From: Sphingobacterium humi
GTDB lineage: Bacteria; Bacteroidota; Bacteroidia; Sphingobacteriales; Sphingobacteriaceae
NCBI RefSeq assembly: GCF_009768885.1
Contig: NZ_WSQA01000010.1
Location: forward strand, 62,001-126,000
Reading direction: 5' to 3'
DNA length: 64,000 nucleotides
Below the pieces are notes generated by a model. The model ran no database searches, was not told the origin of the DNA, and saw only the letters and a program-made list of their open reading frames with translations. The position numbers and the translations under genes were made by a program. This document shows positions 10,460 to 18,767 of this stretch, piece by piece (position 1 is the first letter of the stretch; each line of letters starts with the position of its first letter).

Positions 10460-10475
10460 TTCGATTTGTGTCCAG

Positions 10476-10507
10476 AAACAGGCCCCGCCATCCGCGGGGC
10501 CTGTTTT
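10476..10507 (+). terminator. strong rho-independent terminator after susD
   Basis: Perfect 13-bp stem (left arm AAACAGGCCCCGC at 10476-10488, right arm 10494-10506) with a 5-nt loop; the 3' arm ends in a short T run. Confidence 0.85.
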
Positions 10508-10553
10508 GTTTCATGCCTTTTTATCATTCCTTCAGTCTAAGACCTTCCGGCAC

Positions 10554-10580
10554 AAAAAAAGGCCGGCAATGCTGCCGACC
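10554..10580 (-). terminator. terminator of the mrp gene
   Basis: On the minus strand the stem GGTCGGCA/TGCCGGCC (one G-U pair, loop about 4 nt) is followed by seven T. It lies 27 bp after the mrp stop and is convergent with the susD terminator. Confidence 0.8.
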
Positions 10581-10606
10581 TCCGTTTGTATAAATATATC
10601 TCTTGC

Positions 10607-11668
10607 TTAAACCGTTGCGGCCAGGATACTTAATTCCTGGGCTACACGACCTGCAATTTCTTCAAAAGATTGAGTTACCGGATCTTCCTTATCCAACGCA
10701 ATCGGGAAGCCGTTATCACCGGCATCAGCTACCGACTTCAATAAAGGAATCTCACCTAGGAAAGGCACCTCATTCTGCTCGGCCAAACGCTTGCCACCAT
10801 CTTTACCAAAGATGTAATAGCGGTTGTCAGGCAGTTCAGCAGGGGTAAAGTAAGCCATGTTTTCCACGATACCTAAGATCGGAACCTGCACGCCCTCCAT
10901 CTGATACATCGCCATCCCTTTAATGGTATCGGCCAAGGCTACTTGCTGCGGCGTTGTGACGATTAAAGCGCCGGCAATCGGATATTGCTGCGCCACGGTA
11001 ATGTGGATATCGCCAGTACCCGGAGGCATATCGACAACCAGGTAATCCAAATCGCCCCAGTCCGTATCATTAAACAATTGCTTAATGGCCGATGTTGCCA
11101 TCGGTCCACGCCAAGGAATCGGCTGATTCGGATCCGTAAAGAAACCAATGGAAAGCAGTTTGAGGCCAAATTTTTCGATAGGCACAATCTTCGTCTTGCC
11201 ATCGGCCGTCTGTGTCGACTCTGGTCGCGCGCCATCCAGTCCAAACATAATAGGCACGGAAGGGCCGTAAATATCGGCGTCTAAGAGGCCTGTGCTTGCT
11301 CCGCTATTGGCCAAGGCCAAAGCCAGGTTGGCCGCCACGGTAGATTTACCTACACCACCCTTGCCCGAAGAAACCAGAATAATGTTTTTGATGTTCTTTA
11401 ACTGGGCGTTTTCCACCGCACGCACCCTCGCCGTCATGTTGATTTCAACCTCCACTTCCTTGCTGATAAACAAGGCGATGGCATTGCGGCAGGCATGTTC
11501 TATATGTCCTTTTAGGGGGCAGGCAGGCGTGGTCAATACCACGTCGAATTTAATTTTGTTCGGTAGAATTTCAATGTTCTCAATCATGTTTAGGGTTACC
11601 AGGTCCTTTTTCAGGTCGGGTTCTTCCACATGACTTAAGGCATCTAATATTTGTTGTTTAGTAATCAT
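10607..11668 (-). CDS. mrp: Mrp/NBP35-family P-loop ATPase (iron-sulfur cluster carrier)
   Basis: Cytosolic ATPase thought to carry and deliver Fe-S clusters. The N-terminal 80 residues form a MIP18/DUF59 domain (ILDALSHVEEPDLKKDLVTL). The ParA/MinD-like ATPase domain follows with the deviant Walker A motif SGKGGVGKST at 101-110, a DADIYGPS switch, DYLVVDMPPGTGD and the conserved VENMAYF. The C-terminal CxxC that binds the cluster in many Mrp proteins is replaced by TPAELPDNRYYIFG. I believe this variant is common in Bacteroidota. The 353-residue length is usual. The start is supported by a -7 box TAGCTTTG 19 bp upstream. Monocistronic between two terminators or promoters. Confidence 0.93.
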   Translation of the reverse strand: MITKQQILDALSHVEEPDLKKDLVTLNMIENIEILPNKIKFDVVLTTPACPLKGHIEHACRNAIALFISKEVEVEINMTARVRAVENAQLKNIKNIILVSSGKGGVGKSTVAANLALALANSGASTGLLDADIYGPSVPIMFGLDGARPESTQTADGKTKIVPIEKFGLKLLSIGFFTDPNQPIPWRGPMATSAIKQLFNDTDWGDLDYLVVDMPPGTGDIHITVAQQYPIAGALIVTTPQQVALADTIKGMAMYQMEGVQVPILGIVENMAYFTPAELPDNRYYIFGKDGGKRLAEQNEVPFLGEIPLLKSVADAGDNGFPIALDKEDPVTQSFEEIAGRVAQELSILAATV

Positions 11669-11686
11669 GAGTACACTTTAATGATA

Positions 11687-11694
11687 CAAAGCTA
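11687..11694 (-). promoter_or_regulatory. -7 promoter box for mrp
   Basis: TAGCTTTG on the minus strand matches TAnnTTTG exactly and lies 18 bp upstream of the mrp start codon. No convincing -33 TTG at 19-20 nt. Confidence 0.5.
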
Positions 11695-11783
11695 CTTAAA
11701 GCAGGACAATATCATGTCATAAAGATGTTTTTAATGAATTTTATCTATTTTTATCCCATTGTTATCGATGAAACGCGTTTTAT

Positions 11784-13859
11784 ATGCTGCTTAAAGAAAG
11801 GTTGAATAAGCTGGATTTTTCGTTCTTCAAAAAGAAAGGATTTTTGATTTCCGTCGGCGCTGTGCTCGGCATCATGTTGCTGGTGCTGATCTATGGTTTA
11901 ACGGTGCGTGGGAAGATGTTAGACCAGGCTGTGCTGAAGGCCAAGCAAAAGCTCAAGGAAGATTATCAGCTCGATCTGCGTATCGGCTCCTATTCCTTTG
12001 CCGGCTTAACCACGGTGGATTTTAAGAAGGTCCGCGTGCTGCCCGATTCTGCGCAGCAGCTAGCCGCTATGGACGATTTCAAAGTATCGGTGCAATTATT
12101 TCCCTTGCTATCCGGTAAGGTTAAGTTCGGTTCCATTTCCATGGAGAACGCCGATATTACCTTAGTGAAGGAGGATAGCACATCCAACTACGATTTTTTA
12201 TTCCGCAAGAAGGAGCGTGATTCCACACAAACCGATACCAGCTCGCGCAGCTTAGCCGAGACCGTCGATCGTTTATTGCAGCAGGTATTCCTGAAGGTGC
12301 CAAATGATATGCAATTGACGAATGTGAACCTCTCTTTTCAGGATAGCTCCGGCACCCAGGTGGTGCGCATTCCGACAGGAGAAATCGACAATGGCGATTA
12401 CGATGTTGATGTTTTCTTGAACGATCAGGAGGCTAAATGGAACTTTAAAGGCGAGGTGAATCCAGATCGACAAACGATAAGTGTTGCCATCACCTCCGAT
12501 AATAAAGCAGCGGAGATCCCTTTTATTCGCCGCCGTTTTGGCCTGCGGGTCAGCTTTGATGAGCTTTCTTTCCGCATGGACGATGTGACGCGTAAAGGGA
12601 AAGACGGTTTGCAGGTGCATGGAGGCTGGTCGGCCAAAAACCTACAGGTAAAGCACCGCCGGCTATCCGAAGAGCAAATCAGCCTGCCAGAAGGTTCTGC
12701 TGTCGGTGGGTTTCAAATTACCGAAAATACCATCGAGCTTTTGCCGGGCACCAAAGTGCAGGTCAAAGACTTTGCATTCGAACCTCGCTTAAAATACAGT
12801 CGCAAGCCCAAAAAGCTGTTGAACCTGGCGGTGCATACCGGCAGATTCAAAGCGCAAGACTTCTTTGATGCCATTCCGAAAGGCTTGTTCGACAACCTGG
12901 AAGGCATTGAACTGGAAGGAGAGGTGCAATACGATATGGATTTTGAAGTCGACCTGGATAATCCGGACGCCTTAAAATTCAGCTCCAAAATAGACGATGC
13001 TCAATTGAAGGTGAAGAAATGGGGGAAGGCCAATATCGCAGCCCTGAATCAACCCTTTGTATACGAAGCCTACGATGATACCACCAAGCTGCGTGATATT
13101 ATTGTCGGCCCGGAAAACCCTTCCTATACGCCGCTGAATCAGGTGTCCTCCATCTTAAAGAAAACCGTGCTCAATACCGAAGATCCCTTCTTCTACAAGC
13201 ATAAGGGGTTCGAGTTGGAAGCATTTCAATTATCCATTGTCACCAACATCAAAGAGAAAAAATTCAAGCGTGGCGCCAGTACCATTTCCATGCAGCTCAT
13301 CAAAAATGTATACCTCAATCGCAACAAAACCATGATGCGTAAGTTTGAAGAAATCTTACTGGTATGGCTCATGGAACAATCGGGGCAGGTCAGTAAAGAT
13401 CGGCTGCTTGAAATTTACCTGAATGTAATTGAATGGGGTAAAAATGTATACGGTATTGCCGAAGCAGGACAGTATTATTTCAGTAAAAAACCTGCGGATC
13501 TTACCATAGGCGAGAGCCTATTTTTGTCCAGCATTATTCCAAGGCCGAAAACCGGTTTGTCATCCTTCGATTATACGGGGCAGCTGAAGCCCTGGGTGCT
13601 GAAACATTTTAATACCTACGGCTATATTATGACGAAAATGGGCCAGCTCGACAATGAAGAAGTACCGGGGAACTATGGTTTCTATCAGGTCTCCTTGCGC
13701 GAACCATTGCGTCCGGCACGACCAAAAGGCCTGGTAGATAGTATGCATACCCACGATGAAATTAAGGAGATGGCCGAAGAAATGGATCGGGAAGAGCGAT
13801 TGCGCAAAACCTTAATCGAAAGGCTCTTTGGACCGCAAGAGAAAAAGGAGGAAAACTAA
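11784..13859 (+). CDS. inner-membrane protein with AsmA-like region fused to a GT51 peptidoglycan transglycosylase domain
   Basis: The protein starts with a single transmembrane helix (about residues 20-42, FLISVGAVLGIMLLVLIYGL). A long periplasmic beta-rich region of about 400 residues resembles AsmA/DUF3971-type proteins. The C-terminal third is a glycosyltransferase 51 domain. Landmarks are EDPFFYKHKGF (catalytic-type Glu at residue 466), GASTISMQLIKNVYL, RKFEEILLVWLMEQ, LLEIYLNVIEWGKNVYG and EAGQYYFSKKPADL. These are the five conserved GT51 blocks, so polymerisation of lipid II glycan strands is the likely activity. There is no transpeptidase domain. hpt follows 2 bp after the stop, so the two genes are translationally linked. 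GT51 assignment is strong; the AsmA-like reading is weaker. Confidence 0.88.
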   Translation: MLLKERLNKLDFSFFKKKGFLISVGAVLGIMLLVLIYGLTVRGKMLDQAVLKAKQKLKEDYQLDLRIGSYSFAGLTTVDFKKVRVLPDSAQQLAAMDDFKVSVQLFPLLSGKVKFGSISMENADITLVKEDSTSNYDFLFRKKERDSTQTDTSSRSLAETVDRLLQQVFLKVPNDMQLTNVNLSFQDSSGTQVVRIPTGEIDNGDYDVDVFLNDQEAKWNFKGEVNPDRQTISVAITSDNKAAEIPFIRRRFGLRVSFDELSFRMDDVTRKGKDGLQVHGGWSAKNLQVKHRRLSEEQISLPEGSAVGGFQITENTIELLPGTKVQVKDFAFEPRLKYSRKPKKLLNLAVHTGRFKAQDFFDAIPKGLFDNLEGIELEGEVQYDMDFEVDLDNPDALKFSSKIDDAQLKVKKWGKANIAALNQPFVYEAYDDTTKLRDIIVGPENPSYTPLNQVSSILKKTVLNTEDPFFYKHKGFELEAFQLSIVTNIKEKKFKRGASTISMQLIKNVYLNRNKTMMRKFEEILLVWLMEQSGQVSKDRLLEIYLNVIEWGKNVYGIAEAGQYYFSKKPADLTIGESLFLSSIIPRPKTGLSSFDYTGQLKPWVLKHFNTYGYIMTKMGQLDNEEVPGNYGFYQVSLREPLRPARPKGLVDSMHTHDEIKEMAEEMDREERLRKTLIERLFGPQEKKEEN

Positions 13860-13861
13860 GC

Positions 13862-14422
13862 ATGAACAACATCATCATAGACGATCTGCACTTCGAGCTG
13901 ATGCTCGATTACGAGCAAATACAAAAGCGTATCCGCCTGATAGGTATCGATATCAATCTTCGTTTTGAAGATAAGCATCCGGTATTTATTGGGGTGCTGA
14001 ATGGCTGTTTTATGTTTATGGCCGATTTAATGAAGCAGGTGCACATTCCTTGCGAAATGTCTTTCGTAAAATTAGCGTCCTATACGGGCAAGGATGCGGG
14101 TCAGGTACATGAATTGATTGGCGTAGGCATGTCTTTGGAAGGAAGACATGTGGTTGTTGTGGAAGATATTGTAGATACCGGCAATTCTTTGGTGCATACC
14201 ATTGAAGCACTGGAAAAACTTGGCGTGGCCAGTATTTCTGTCGCTACCCTCTTAATGAAACCCGCCTGCTTGCTGTATAGCTTTGATAATATTATGTATG
14301 TAGGTTTTGAGATCGAGCCGGAATTTGTCGTAGGCTACGGATTAGACTATAATGGCCAATGCCGCAACCTACAGCATATCTACCGGCAATACGATCCTGA
14401 ATCTACCGAAAAGCGCAGCTAG
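13862..14422 (+). CDS. hpt: hypoxanthine phosphoribosyltransferase
   Basis: Purine salvage enzyme that converts hypoxanthine or guanine and PRPP to IMP or GMP. The type I PRTase PRPP-binding loop VVVVEDIVDTGNSL is at residues 97-110. The flexible-loop region SFVKLASYTG (67-76) and the C-terminal FEIEPEFVVGYGLDYNGQCR, which holds the base-binding segment, match HPRT. The 186-residue length is usual. The ATG at 13862 lies 2 bp after the transglycosylase stop. The 3' end overlaps the convergent tag gene by 20 bp. Confidence 0.95.
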   Translation: MNNIIIDDLHFELMLDYEQIQKRIRLIGIDINLRFEDKHPVFIGVLNGCFMFMADLMKQVHIPCEMSFVKLASYTGKDAGQVHELIGVGMSLEGRHVVVVEDIVDTGNSLVHTIEALEKLGVASISVATLLMKPACLLYSFDNIMYVGFEIEPEFVVGYGLDYNGQCRNLQHIYRQYDPESTEKRS

Positions 14423-14969
14423 TTTCATGGTCGCTTATCATGCCTACGGCTTGCATATAGGCATAGCATATGGTGCTGCCAAAAAAGCGTACGCCCCGTT
14501 TATGTAGGTCTTTTGAAATGGCATCCGACTCTGGCGAGCGCACCGGTGCTTCGCGGTAATTGGCATAGGCATTCACCTGCGGTTTCCCCTCCGGCATAAA
14601 ACCGTACAGGTAGTTGTAAAAACTGCCAAATTCTTTTTGAACTGCCATAAATACCTGGGCATTCTTAATGGTCGATTTAATTTTGAGGCGATTTCGCACA
14701 ATGCCCTTGTCCAAGAGTAATCGCTCCACATCTGCATCGGTCATTTGGGCTACTTTTTCAACCTCAAAATCAGCAAAAGCCTTTCTGTAATTTTCTCTTT
14801 TGCGCAAAATAGTCAGCCAGCTCAAACCGGCCTGTGCCGATTCCAGAATCAAAAACTCAAATAAAGTCTTGTCATCATGCACCTGTTTTCCCCATTCCTC
14901 GTCGTGGTAAGCCTGGTATTGGGCGTCTTGGCCGCACCAACCACAGCGGCTTAGTTCTGTATTACTCAT
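14403..14969 (-). CDS. tag: DNA-3-methyladenine glycosylase I
   Basis: Base-excision repair enzyme that removes 3-methyladenine from alkylated DNA. The sequence begins with RCGWCGQDAQYQAYHDEEWG, the conserved N-terminus of the Tag family. The four zinc ligands are present: Cys9, His22, His181 and Cys185, matching Cys4/His17/His175/Cys179 of E. coli Tag. SAQAGLSWLTILRKRENYR and the Gly/Val-rich GVRFFGSTICYAYMQAVG complete the fold. Its 188 residues are typical. It overlaps hpt tail-to-tail by 20 bp and is divergent from the DUF4271 gene 46 bp away. Confidence 0.96.
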   Translation of the reverse strand: MSNTELSRCGWCGQDAQYQAYHDEEWGKQVHDDKTLFEFLILESAQAGLSWLTILRKRENYRKAFADFEVEKVAQMTDADVERLLLDKGIVRNRLKIKSTIKNAQVFMAVQKEFGSFYNYLYGFMPEGKPQVNAYANYREAPVRSPESDAISKDLHKRGVRFFGSTICYAYMQAVGMISDHETSCAFR

Positions 14970-15015
14970 ATTTGAATTTATAAAGCGATTTATTTATTCT
15001 AACTTTACGCCATTC

Positions 15016-15990
15016 ATGAAACAGGCGGTACTCGTTAGCATTTTATTTTTCTTTTTATTGTGCTTTGCGCAAGGCCAACAGTCAGTGTCGAGGAACCTTG
15101 CAGGGCAGCAGCCTGAGCTGCTGCAAGATAGCTTGCGCTCGGCTGACTCCATTCCTCCGGCTTCGCCTTTAGATTCCCTAGATTCCGTTTTTAAATATAC
15201 TGAAATCATTCCCGGATTAAGGAAAGATAATAATTTCTTAATACAGCAACTGCAACAACAGCTGCAGGCGGGAAGGCATGACTTGCTCTATTCCCTAGAT
15301 CCTTTGCAGGCAAGTGCGCAGGAGAAAAACCTAACCGAGGGCCAAGCGAAAGGACAAAGACCCATTTGGGTATTGCTGGTGGTATTTATACTATTCTTAA
15401 TTTTAGCGGTTTTAAGGCTTATTTTCCCGGTTGAAATACGAACCATTGTCGATGCTTATTATAAAGAACGCTTGCTCTTGCAGGTCAGTAAAGAAGATAA
15501 TTTAGCCACTTCCTGGCCTTATATTTTTCTCTACCTGCTGTTCAGCCTGTCCTTGGGTTTGTTTATCGTGCTGCTGATGTCGGGATTTAGCGACAAAAAT
15601 TACCTTACTTTCGAGAATTTCCTAAAAAATTCACTTTTCGTAGGTATTTTATTTGTTGCAAAGATTGTTATTATTCGATTTGTATCTTTTATTTTTTCCT
15701 TGGAAAAGATTGTGCGTGAATATGTTGCCGTTCTCTATCTGGTATACTTCAATAGCATGTTTTTCTTGATGCCCTTCCTGTTAACGGTGGTTTTTGTGCC
15801 GGTGAAATACTTCCAACTGATCAGTATTATTTACATTATTTTAATCGTAATTTTATTTAGCTACCGCTTTTTACGCACTGCATTTCACCTGTTCGCGAAT
15901 TTCAAATTTTCAATATTTTATTTAATTCTTTATCTTTGCAGTCTCGAACTAGCACCAATTTTAATATTAGTTAGAGCACTTAGTAAATAA
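15016..15990 (+). CDS. DUF4271 multi-pass membrane protein
   Basis: Signal-peptide-like start (ILFFFLLCFAQGQQ) followed by a polar, low-complexity periplasmic stretch of about 95 residues, then about seven hydrophobic helices. The first of these is WVLLVVFILFLILAVLRLIF at about 117-136; others include YIFLYLLFSLSLGLFIVLLM and the last YLILYLCSLELAPILILV. I recognise the pattern as DUF4271, a Bacteroidota-specific family of unknown function that often lies directly upstream of hemD, as here (10 bp gap). A near-consensus -7 box TAACTTTA lies at 14999-15006, about 10 bp before the ATG. Function unknown. Confidence 0.85.
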   Translation: MKQAVLVSILFFFLLCFAQGQQSVSRNLAGQQPELLQDSLRSADSIPPASPLDSLDSVFKYTEIIPGLRKDNNFLIQQLQQQLQAGRHDLLYSLDPLQASAQEKNLTEGQAKGQRPIWVLLVVFILFLILAVLRLIFPVEIRTIVDAYYKERLLLQVSKEDNLATSWPYIFLYLLFSLSLGLFIVLLMSGFSDKNYLTFENFLKNSLFVGILFVAKIVIIRFVSFIFSLEKIVREYVAVLYLVYFNSMFFLMPFLLTVVFVPVKYFQLISIIYIILIVILFSYRFLRTAFHLFANFKFSIFYLILYLCSLELAPILILVRALSK

Positions 15991-16000
15991 GAAAGAATAT

Positions 16001-16768
16001 ATGCAGATTGATGTTGAAAGATCCAAGAAGGTAAAGAGCATTTTAGTTACTTTACCAAAACCTGAAAACGATAAATCTCCCTACTTCACCTTAGCCGAGA
16101 AATACAACTTAAAGCTGGATTTCCGCGGTTTTATTCACGTTGAAGGCGTTTCTGCCAAAGATGTAAGGAAAGACAAGGTTAATTTTGCTGACCACACGGC
16201 TGTTATTTTTACCAGTAAAAATGCAGTTGACCACTTCTTTCGGGTATGTGAGGAAATGCGTTATGAGGTATCTGCCGAGATGAAATACTTTTGTATCTCC
16301 GAAACTATTGCCTTGTACTTGCAAAAGTATATTCAATACCGTAAGCGTAAGATTTTCTTCGGCAAACAAACTGCAAAAGATCTGGAAGATGTGTTGAAAA
16401 AGCACAACAAAGAGAAATTCTTGTTCCCATGTTCGGATGTGGCGAATGAAGAAACCCAACGTTGGTTGCAAGATAATGGCTACGACTTTACGGCTGCCGT
16501 ATTATTCCGTACCGTAATCAGCGACATTAAAGACTTAAAGGATGTATTCTACGATATCATCGTTTTCTTTAGCCCTTCCAGCGTACAATCTTTGTATGAG
16601 AACTTCCCGGATTTCATCCAAAACAACACCCGCATTGCTGCCTTTGGATCCAGCACGCAACAGGCCCTTTTAGAGCATGACTTAATCTTAGACATTCCGG
16701 CACCTACGCCGAATGCGCCAAGCATGACCATGGCCATCGAACAATACATTAAACTGGTCAATAAATAG
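16001..16768 (+). CDS. hemD: uroporphyrinogen-III synthase (HemD family)
   Basis: Would cyclise hydroxymethylbilane to uroporphyrinogen III in tetrapyrrole synthesis. The two-lobed HemD fold is visible: VKSILVTLPKPENDKSPYF at the start, AVIFTSKNAVDHFF in lobe one, LFPCSDVANEETQRWLQDNGY at the lobe junction, DIIVFFSPSSVQSLYENF and RIAAFGSSTQQALLEH in lobe two. These serine/threonine-rich loops line the active cleft in the family. The 255-residue length fits. It follows the DUF4271 gene by 10 bp, and a strong terminator follows it. Confidence 0.92.
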   Translation: MQIDVERSKKVKSILVTLPKPENDKSPYFTLAEKYNLKLDFRGFIHVEGVSAKDVRKDKVNFADHTAVIFTSKNAVDHFFRVCEEMRYEVSAEMKYFCISETIALYLQKYIQYRKRKIFFGKQTAKDLEDVLKKHNKEKFLFPCSDVANEETQRWLQDNGYDFTAAVLFRTVISDIKDLKDVFYDIIVFFSPSSVQSLYENFPDFIQNNTRIAAFGSSTQQALLEHDLILDIPAPTPNAPSMTMAIEQYIKLVNK

Positions 16769-16828
16769 AAAATAGATCGGCAGAACGCTTCTTTTTGCGT
16801 TCCTACGCTACATTTTAACGATATGAAC

Positions 16829-16858
16829 ATCCCCGGCACGACTTGCCGGGGATTTTTT
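16829..16858 (+). terminator. rho-independent terminator after hemD
   Basis: The perfect 10-bp stem ATCCCCGGCA/TGCCGGGGAT with a 5-nt loop is followed by six T. Confidence 0.9.
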
Positions 16859-17440
16859 GTTGCCCCTCGGTTTGGAACCATCCGGAATTGCGCTTGCTCT
16901 ACCTTTTTGCTTACTCCTTTTCTTCCTTTTGCTGGCTCCTTGTTATCCCCTTGGCAAAGGGGATTAATACGGGTTTGAAAGGGGAGTGAAAGGGGAGAGA
17001 AAAGGATGTGTGTTAGCCTTGAGCTTGCAGATTTGTATAGCTGAGCTGCTTTTAAGAAAGAGAGGTGGAAAAGCATAAGAAAGTGCCTTCTGTAGGATTG
17101 GAAGTTATTTCCAGGGTATTCTGTGACAAATTTTACGCGTTGCCTCAGGTTTACTATTCGATCATTTTCTTAATTTTTTTGAAGAAATCTTTCGGTTGGA
17201 TTTCGACAATCAACTACATTATCGTTGATTTATTTCCCAAAAACCTTGTTTTTCAAAGAATAGGCATTAATTTTGTGCCTTGCCAAACGTTCCTGGAAAC
17301 AGGGAAATTGCTCCTATGGGGAGCAAAAAGAATGTAATTTTTTTTGTTTATGCAGATTCCATTTAGGATTTTTGGCTATTGCGAAGAAATGGCATAGGCC
17401 ATTACGCTGTCTAAACATATATTTTGAATAAGAACATATA
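16859..17440. other. intergenic region between hemD and gldK
   Basis: About 580 bp without a convincing gene. An open frame of 90 codons at 17065-17337 lacks a ribosome-binding site or recognisable protein features and was not called. The region holds one copy of a G-rich dispersed repeat (16945-17005) and a 7-bp hairpin (TTGCTCC/GGAGCAA, 17308-17326). No exact TAnnTTTG promoter for gldK was found; a variant with one extra T (TATATTTTG) lies about 20 bp before its start. Confidence 0.6.
16945..17005 (+). repeat. G-rich dispersed repeat, copy 1
   Basis: Begins with a perfect small hairpin, ATCCCCTT-GGCA-AAGGGGAT, and continues with alternating AAAGGGGA blocks and ATACGGG. A closely similar sequence occurs in inverted orientation at 41810-41867; about 40 of the central 46 positions agree by eye. 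Confidence 0.75.
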
Positions 17441-18733
17441 ATGATACTTAAGCCTTTGAAACGTCTATTCCAGCTTGCACTGTTATTAATCGTTGTTGTC
17501 TCCGGATGTAATAGACCGGATAGTGCTGGCGAATTGGTGGGTACTCGGTTAAATAGGCTTAAGGCCAATAAAACACCATACGGTATGGTGCTTATTCCTG
17601 GAGGTACCTTTATTATGGGGCAATCAGACGAGGATATTACGTTCTCGCAAACTGCACAAAACAGACAGGTTACTATTGCGCCCTTTTACATGGATGATAC
17701 CGAGATTTCCAATAGCGAGTATCGTCAGTTTGTGAACTGGGTTCGCGACTCCATTTTAATCACCAATTATTTAAATGATCCTTCCTACTTCGTGCAGTCC
17801 AGTACGGGCGGTAATCGTCATATCGACTGGAAAAAGGTGCGTTCAAATTCGCCCTGGGCAGCAAAAGATCCTGCACATCAAGATCGCTTGAACAACATGT
17901 ATTACCAAGGGGAAGACAAGATTTTCGGTAAAAATGAATTAGATGTACGCCAATTGACCTACCATTATGAATGGTATGATTTGCGTGCTGCGGTTGCGGC
18001 TAAAAACGACCCTAGTAAAAAGCGTTCCGACTTTATCTTACGCGATACCATGTTAATCTATCCGGATACTACCGTTTGGTTAGCCGATTTCTCGTATGCA
18101 CAGAACGAACCTTTAGTAGAGAGTTATTTCTCGCACGCCTCTTATGATGAATATCCGGTGGTGGGGGTAACATGGCGCCAAGCCCAAGCCTTCAATACCT
18201 GGAGAACCTTATTGTTCAATAATAACTCGGCCTCCCGCAAGCAAGAGGAGCGCCCGCCCTATCAACTTCCTTCGGAAGCCCAGTGGGAATATGCTGCTCG
18301 TGGTGGTAAAATCGGGATGCAATATCCATGGGGTGGACCAACGGCAAGAAATGCCAAAGGTTGTTTAATGGCGAACTTTAAACCCGGACGTGGAAATTAC
18401 CTGGATGATGGTGCCGCGTATACTGCTCCGGTTTATTCCTATTTCCCGAACGATTTCGGCTTGTATAATATGGCCGGCAACGTGGCGGAATGGACACAGT
18501 CGAGCTATAATGAATCGGCGTACTCTTTTGTGCACGATATGAACCCAACCTATACCTACCATGCTTCACCAAGCGACCACGAAACCATGAAAAGAAAAGT
18601 TATTCGTGGGGGTTCTTGGAAAGATGTGGGCTACTTCCTACAAAACTCTACCCGCCAATACGAATATCAAGATACCGCGAAAGCTTACTTAGGTTTCCGT
18701 AGTGTTTTGGCGTATAAAGGTGTTACACAGTAA
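17441..18733 (+). CDS. gldK: GldK/PorK, outer-membrane lipoprotein of the type IX secretion system
   Basis: Forms, with GldN, the periplasmic ring attached to the outer membrane in the type IX secretion and gliding machine. Lipobox VVSGC near residue 23. The body is a formylglycine-generating-enzyme (SUMF1)-type fold: YGMVLIPGGTFIMGQSDED, FYMDDTEISNSEYRQFVNW, YQLPSEAQWEYAARGG, YNMAGNVAEWTQSSYN and VIRGGSWKDVGYF. GldK uses this fold structurally. The following gldL, gldM and gldN in the same order make the identification secure and distinguish it from GldJ. 430 residues is usual. The intergenic gap to gldL is 34 bp. Confidence 0.95.
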   Translation: MILKPLKRLFQLALLLIVVVSGCNRPDSAGELVGTRLNRLKANKTPYGMVLIPGGTFIMGQSDEDITFSQTAQNRQVTIAPFYMDDTEISNSEYRQFVNWVRDSILITNYLNDPSYFVQSSTGGNRHIDWKKVRSNSPWAAKDPAHQDRLNNMYYQGEDKIFGKNELDVRQLTYHYEWYDLRAAVAAKNDPSKKRSDFILRDTMLIYPDTTVWLADFSYAQNEPLVESYFSHASYDEYPVVGVTWRQAQAFNTWRTLLFNNNSASRKQEERPPYQLPSEAQWEYAARGGKIGMQYPWGGPTARNAKGCLMANFKPGRGNYLDDGAAYTAPVYSYFPNDFGLYNMAGNVAEWTQSSYNESAYSFVHDMNPTYTYHASPSDHETMKRKVIRGGSWKDVGYFLQNSTRQYEYQDTAKAYLGFRSVLAYKGVTQ

Positions 18734-18767
18734 TATAAAAACTTAAACTAAAAATAAGACTTAAAAG

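Noticed and set aside
17065..17337. 90-codon open frame between hemD and gldK
   Set aside because: No recognisable family, no promoter or ribosome-binding signal, AT-rich with irregular composition, and it overlaps a hairpin near its end. It may be chance.
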